From positions 1 through 8,940 of the forward strand of contig JAPKYY010000153.1 of the NCBI GenBank assembly GCA_026394095.1: a stretch of 8,940 nucleotides of DNA. Direction: 5' to 3'. Below, piece by piece: positions 5,804 through 8,940 of this stretch. The stretch is from Acidobacteriota bacterium. GTDB lineage: Bacteria > Acidobacteriota > Terriglobia > Bryobacterales > Bryobacteraceae. Made by a program: the position numbers and the translations under genes. How positions within the stretch are numbered: position 1 is the first letter of the stretch; each line of letters starts with the position of its first letter. The notes under the pieces are model-generated. The model ran no database searches and was not told the origin of the DNA. It was given only the letters and a program-made list of their open reading frames with translations.

Positions 5804-7101
5804 CCGATCCCCTTCACCTTCCACCCCTGCCGGTACTTGCGCTTCAAAAATGCATTCGCAGCTTTCTCGTTCTTGAACTTCAGGCGGCTGCTATCCCACT
5901 CCAGCGTCGTCTTCGGAAAGCGTGTTGCCAAACTCCCAAGCAGCACTGTCTCGCTCAGCGGTCCCGAATAATCAAAGCCAGCCGAAGTCTTGCCCTTGCC
6001 CTGAATCGCATCCACCCACTGATGGTAGTGATCGTTCGTCTTCAGCTCCGGCAGCTTGAAGTCTTTGAAAGAGGCCACCGGGAAGAAACTTGGGAAGGCT
6101 ACGTGTGGCAGCAGCATCACACCTTTGGTCCCCACAAAGATCGATCCCTGGTCAGGCACCTTTGCCCCCTCGATCAAAGCCTGAATTTCTCTCGGCGGCT
6201 TCTCGTCACCGTCATACCAGGTCACGGCAACCGTCTTGCCATCGGTGTAAGCGGTGCCAGGAAACACATACTTTACGATCGCGTTGATGGCCCAGGAGTG
6301 TTCACTCGGCGCCGGCCCTTCGGCCCTTACCGACAGGGGCGAGGTCACCCCAAGTGCTCCAAACACCGGGTCATAAATGTGGCAACCCATATCGCCGAAT
6401 GTCCCCGTTCCAAACTCCAGCCGCTTCCGCCAATTCCCCGGATGGCAATAATCCTTGATGTAAGACTCAGTCTTGCCCACCCCAATCCATCCATCCCAAT
6501 CAAGAGTCGTTGGCACTGCATCACTCGCACTCGGCCTCGGCGTCGTATCGCCCCACTTCTTGTTGCTCCAGGCATGTACTTCTTTGATCTTCCCTATCGC
6601 CCCGGCCTGAATCACCTGCACTGCCGTCTGGTATTCGGCGTGGGAGTGAATCTGAATTCCCATCTGCGTCACCAGATTCTTCGCCCGCGCATATTCAGCC
6701 ACCTTGCGGGCTTCATGCACATGCGAAGTCAGCGGCTTCTGACAATAAACATGCAGCCCGCGCCGCATGGCGGCCATGCTCTGCGGCGCATGCATATGAT
6801 CGGGAGTCCCAACACAAACACCGTCCAGGTTCTTGTATTCCTGATCGAGCATCTTGCGCCAGTCCTGATAAAGCTTGGCTTTGGGATACTTCTCGCTCAC
6901 GCGTTTGTTCCGCAACGTGTCCACTTCGGCAACCGAGATCAAGTCAACAGAAGAGTGCGTCGCAATCCCGTCCAGCGTAGCCCAGGCCATCCCTGCCGCC
7001 CCCATCGAAGCAAGCCGGACGCGCCCACTCGGAGGCGCCGAAATCAGGTTCTTGATAAAGAAGGGTGCTGCAAGCAAAGACCGCCGCGAATAGATCGACA
7101 T
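5800..7101 (-). CDS. Tat-exported Gfo/Idh/MocA family oxidoreductase
   Basis: The product has 433 residues, the usual length for the secreted group. It begins MSIYSRRSLLAAPF, a twin-arginine signal (SRRSLL), so it should be exported folded with its nucleotide cofactor. A Rossmann fold follows. The nucleotide loop reads 'ASMGAAGMAW' (32-37 SxGxxG, the first glycine of GxGxxG replaced by Ser), then 'DGVCVGTPDHMHAPQS' (93-108) and 'VYCQKPLT' (118-125), where Lys122 corresponds to the active-site lysine of the EKP motif. 'GTFGDMGCHIYDP' (234-244) matches the conserved D...H segment of the substrate domain. Members oxidise or reduce sugars, inositols or related compounds with NAD(P); some are dehydratases or glycosidases, and the substrate is not deducible here. 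It lies 25 bases downstream of the response regulator on the same strand and may be co-transcribed with it. The start codon lies in the loop of a small inverted repeat, and no clear ribosome binding site is seen. Confidence 0.92.
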   Translation of the reverse strand: MSIYSRRSLLAAPFFIKNLISAPPSGRVRLASMGAAGMAWATLDGIATHSSVDLISVAEVDTLRNKRVSEKYPKAKLYQDWRKMLDQEYKNLDGVCVGTPDHMHAPQSMAAMRRGLHVYCQKPLTSHVHEARKVAEYARAKNLVTQMGIQIHSHAEYQTAVQVIQAGAIGKIKEVHAWSNKKWGDTTPRPSASDAVPTTLDWDGWIGVGKTESYIKDYCHPGNWRKRLEFGTGTFGDMGCHIYDPVFGALGVTSPLSVRAEGPAPSEHSWAINAIVKYVFPGTAYTDGKTVAVTWYDGDEKPPREIQALIEGAKVPDQGSIFVGTKGVMLLPHVAFPSFFPVASFKDFKLPELKTNDHYHQWVDAIQGKGKTSAGFDYSGPLSETVLLGSLATRFPKTTLEWDSSRLKFKNEKAANAFLKRKYRQGWKVKGIG

Positions 7102-7107
7102 GATCTA
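7091..7107. repeat. Perfect 6-bp inverted repeat around the oxidoreductase start codon
   Basis: TAGATC and GATCTA flank a five-base loop. In the minus-strand transcript this is UAGAUC-AUGUC-GAUCUA, which puts the AUG at the start of the loop and the upstream arm where a ribosome binding site would normally be. It could be a weak translational hairpin, a protein-binding palindrome or chance. Confidence 0.3.
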
Positions 7108-7126
7108 TCTAAGATATCGAAGTGCC

Positions 7127-7768
7127 TCAGTCGATCAAACCATTTCGAACGGCAAACCGCACCAGCTCACCCGTGGAGTGAAGATTCAGCTTCTCCATAA
7201 TGCGGCCTCTGTGCGCCTCCACTGTATAGACGCTCAGGTTCAAGGTCACTGCGATTTCCTTGTTCGTCTTGCCCTCGGCAATCATCTGCAGCACTTCACG
7301 CTCACGGCTGGAGAGCAGATCAATCGGGTCGGTAACATGCTTGCGGTAATCCGTAAGCACTGCATCTGAGACACCAGAACTAAGATAGCCCTCGCCCCGC
7401 GCTACAGCACGTACCGCCGACACCAGATCCCCCTCACCCGAATCCTTTAGCAAATATCCACAAGCTCCGGCCCGAAGAATCTCGCGCACATAAACCGAAT
7501 CCTTGTGCATCGAAAGAGCCAATATGCGAGTTCGCGGTAATGCCGCAGTGATCCTGCGCGTCGCCTCAATTCCATTCAGCTCAGGCATTGTGACATCCAT
7601 AATCACCACATCCGGCTGCAATGCAGTAGCCTGCTCAACCGCCTCTCGGCCATTGGCCACCTCCCCCACAACTTCCATATCAGTCTGCGAGGCAAGAATC
7701 ATACGGAAGCCACTCCGCACCACCGAGTGGTCATCAGCCAATAAGATGCGCGTTTTCTTGTTCGACAT
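7127..7768 (-). CDS. NarL/FixJ-type (LuxR-HTH) response regulator
   Basis: The product has 213 residues in two domains. The receiver (about 5-122) has the acidic pair Asp12-Asp13 in 'LLADDHSVVRSG', the phospho-acceptor Asp58 in 'VVIMDVTMPELNG', the switch residue Ser86 in 'ILALSMH' and Lys108 in 'GYLLKDS', so all key residues are present. The C-terminal LuxR-type helix-turn-helix (about 150-210) has 'LSSREREVLQMIAEGKTNKE' and 'LNLSVYTVEAHRGRIMEKL', standard for DNA binding as a phosphorylation-induced dimer. The ATG at 7768 lies inside the kinase gene, with a 35-base overlap, which fixes the pair as kinase-regulator partners. The target genes are unknown; the oxidoreductase 25 bases downstream is the closest candidate. 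Confidence 0.95.
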   Translation of the reverse strand: MSNKKTRILLADDHSVVRSGFRMILASQTDMEVVGEVANGREAVEQATALQPDVVIMDVTMPELNGIEATRRITAALPRTRILALSMHKDSVYVREILRAGACGYLLKDSGEGDLVSAVRAVARGEGYLSSGVSDAVLTDYRKHVTDPIDLLSSREREVLQMIAEGKTNKEIAVTLNLSVYTVEAHRGRIMEKLNLHSTGELVRFAVRNGLID

Positions 7769-8940
7769 AGTTTTCCGGTTGTAGTGTTGGTACCCAGGCT
7801 TCGATCTGCACTCCTCCGCTGGGTAAAGAGTTTAGGGTAAGTTCGCCGCCGGCCTGCGAAGCTCGTGCCCGCATACCCGTAAGGCCAACGCTCGATGTCT
7901 TGGCTGCAGTCGCGTCCAGTCCGCGGCCGTTATCTGCGATCCGGAGCCAGACCTTATTTTCTGCTGCCTTGAGACTCACAATCACCTTGGTTGCCCCTGA
8001 ATGCCGGGCAATATTGGTGAGCGCCTCTTGCGCAATACGAAACAGATGCGTCTCTGTCTCATCCGGCAATCGACCCGGCAAATTGGAATCGAATTGAAGT
8101 TCAAGACCCGTGCGTTGCGCAAATTTTTCAGTCAGCCAGCGCAATCCTGCCTCAAGTCCAAAATCATCGAGAATCACGGGCCGCAGCAATTGGGAGAGCT
8201 CGCGCACATTGGCAATCGCTTCATCCACTAGAGAAAGACAATCCTGTTTTCTGTCTTCAAGTTGTGTGTTGTCCAGCGCGAGAAGATTTGCTTTCACCGC
8301 AGCAAGACTCTGCCCAAGCTCGTCGTGCAGTTCGTGCGAAAACCTCCGCGCTGCCGCTTCCTGGCTTTGCAGCATGTGCCAGGAAACCTTGTTCAATTCC
8401 GATGCTTGCCATTGCATCTGGTGAATGCTCCAGCGTATGTAGAGGATCGTCACCGCTGCGCAGAGCAGTGCCAGTCCGAAGCTCGCCCCCAGTAGCCAGG
8501 AAGACTGTTGTGCCAGGTCTTTCGATTCTGCCTCAATCGAATTTTCAGCCGCGCTGACTCGGCTCCCGCTCAGCACTAGCAATTCATGCACTAGTTCCAC
8601 CACCTCATCATGATTTTCAAATAGCCGGTCCAGGGGCATGTTGGGCAATTCGCCCTTCATACTCAGTAGCTTCCGCGCATCGGCGGAAAACAACTTTGCC
8701 TTGGCGCGAAGCGCCGCCCAGCGTGCAGCTTCAGGTGAGGATGCGGAACTGGCTGCTGCCCGGTCAAGAGCCAGATCGGTATCCTCAAGCCGCTTCAGCA
8801 GGTCCTCCCGGTCGAGGGTATCTCTCTTGTGCATCAACTGATGCAGCACTGCAGTCTGCGTATCCTGCTCTGCCTGTACTTCATTGAGCAGGCGAGCCAC
8901 CAGCAACTGTTCTCCAACTACGCTTGCTGTATTTACTTCG
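7734..8940 (-). CDS. Sensor histidine kinase, NarX/DesK-like HisKA_3 type (N-terminus beyond right edge)
   Basis: The frame is open to the window edge, so the N-terminus is missing. A TTG at 8906 is only an internal codon in my reading. The visible 402 or so residues begin with a helical, Leu/Glu-rich region without hydrophobic segments (about 8500-8940), probably the extracytoplasmic sensing four-helix domain; its first transmembrane helix would lie outside the window. A transmembrane helix follows ('WLLGASFGLALLCAAVTILYI', encoded near 8433-8495, described by its ends). The HisKA_3 dimerisation box 'RRFSHELHDELGQSL' carries the phospho-acceptor His at 8325-8327. The ATPase domain shows the N-box 'RIAQEALTNIARHSGA', the G1 box 'IADNGRGLD' and the G2 box 'SVGLTGMRARA'. 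It phosphorylates the regulator encoded next to it. The signal is unknown. Confidence 0.93.
   Translation of the reverse strand, partial: EVNTASVVGEQLLVARLLNEVQAEQDTQTAVLHQLMHKRDTLDREDLLKRLEDTDLALDRAAASSASSPEAARWAALRAKAKLFSADARKLLSMKGELPNMPLDRLFENHDEVVELVHELLVLSGSRVSAAENSIEAESKDLAQQSSWLLGASFGLALLCAAVTILYIRWSIHQMQWQASELNKVSWHMLQSQEAAARRFSHELHDELGQSLAAVKANLLALDNTQLEDRKQDCLSLVDEAIANVRELSQLLRPVILDDFGLEAGLRWLTEKFAQRTGLELQFDSNLPGRLPDETETHLFRIAQEALTNIARHSGATKVIVSLKAAENKVWLRIADNGRGLDATAAKTSSVGLTGMRARASQAGGELTLNSLPSGGVQIEAWVPTLQPENYVEQENAHLIG

Noticed and set aside
5360..5824. N-terminal extension of the peroxidase frame
   Set aside because: It lies opposite the cytochrome-HHH gene, and a lipoprotein-like signal begins only at 5347 (or 5359), so the extension is not coding.
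6022..7200. 392-codon open frame on the plus strand
   Set aside because: It is antisense to the clearly homologous Gfo/Idh/MocA gene. Its product is rich in Arg, His and Pro with no recognisable domain, typical of a shadow frame in GC-rich coding DNA.

Overview
The window reads as a piece of a Gram-negative, probably soil-type bacterial chromosome. The mix of families is one I associate with Acidobacteriota (Bryobacter/Solibacter-like): an Oar-type TonB-dependent receptor with an N-terminal carboxypeptidase-regulatory domain, a Tat-exported Gfo/Idh/MocA oxidoreductase, and YVTN-propeller and cytochrome c peroxidase lipoproteins. That placement is an inference from gene content, not from any marker gene. 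Coding density is very high. No intergenic gap exceeds about 100 bases, and I see no tRNA, rRNA, insertion sequence, CRISPR array or convincing Rho-independent terminator.

Layout. Bases 1-242 (minus) hold the N-terminus of a secreted receptor that runs off the left edge. A DinB-family protein (334-840, minus) lies divergent to a two-gene plus-strand unit: an alpha/beta hydrolase (869-1690) whose stop codon shares one base with the start of a helical protein of unknown function (1690-2690). That second gene is broken by a frameshift near 2029-2060. It ends head-on against a minus-strand operon of three exported proteins, transcribed in this order: a di-heme cytochrome c peroxidase (5347-4421), a cupredoxin-like lipoprotein with a blue-copper ligand set (4424-3720), and a seven-bladed YVTN/YncE-type propeller lipoprotein (3715-2687). 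The propeller gene is interrupted by one in-frame amber codon at 3350-3352. Divergent from this operon, 21 bases away, is a small exported c-type cytochrome fused to a ComEA-like helix-hairpin-helix domain (5369-5803). It ends head-on against a Tat-exported Gfo/Idh/MocA oxidoreductase (7101-5800). Upstream of that gene on the same strand are a NarL/LuxR-type response regulator (7768-7127) and its sensor histidine kinase (8940-7734, cut by the right edge).

Functionally, the centre looks like an extracytoplasmic redox module (heme peroxidase, copper protein, propeller, cytochrome/HHH). It resembles in parts list, but not in detail, the MauG/amicyanin/propeller sets of amine oxidation. The right side is a two-component system that may be co-transcribed with the exported oxidoreductase. 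Two neighbouring genes carry one inactivating lesion each, and both convergent gene pairs end in a shared CTAG tetranucleotide. These are the most checkable oddities.
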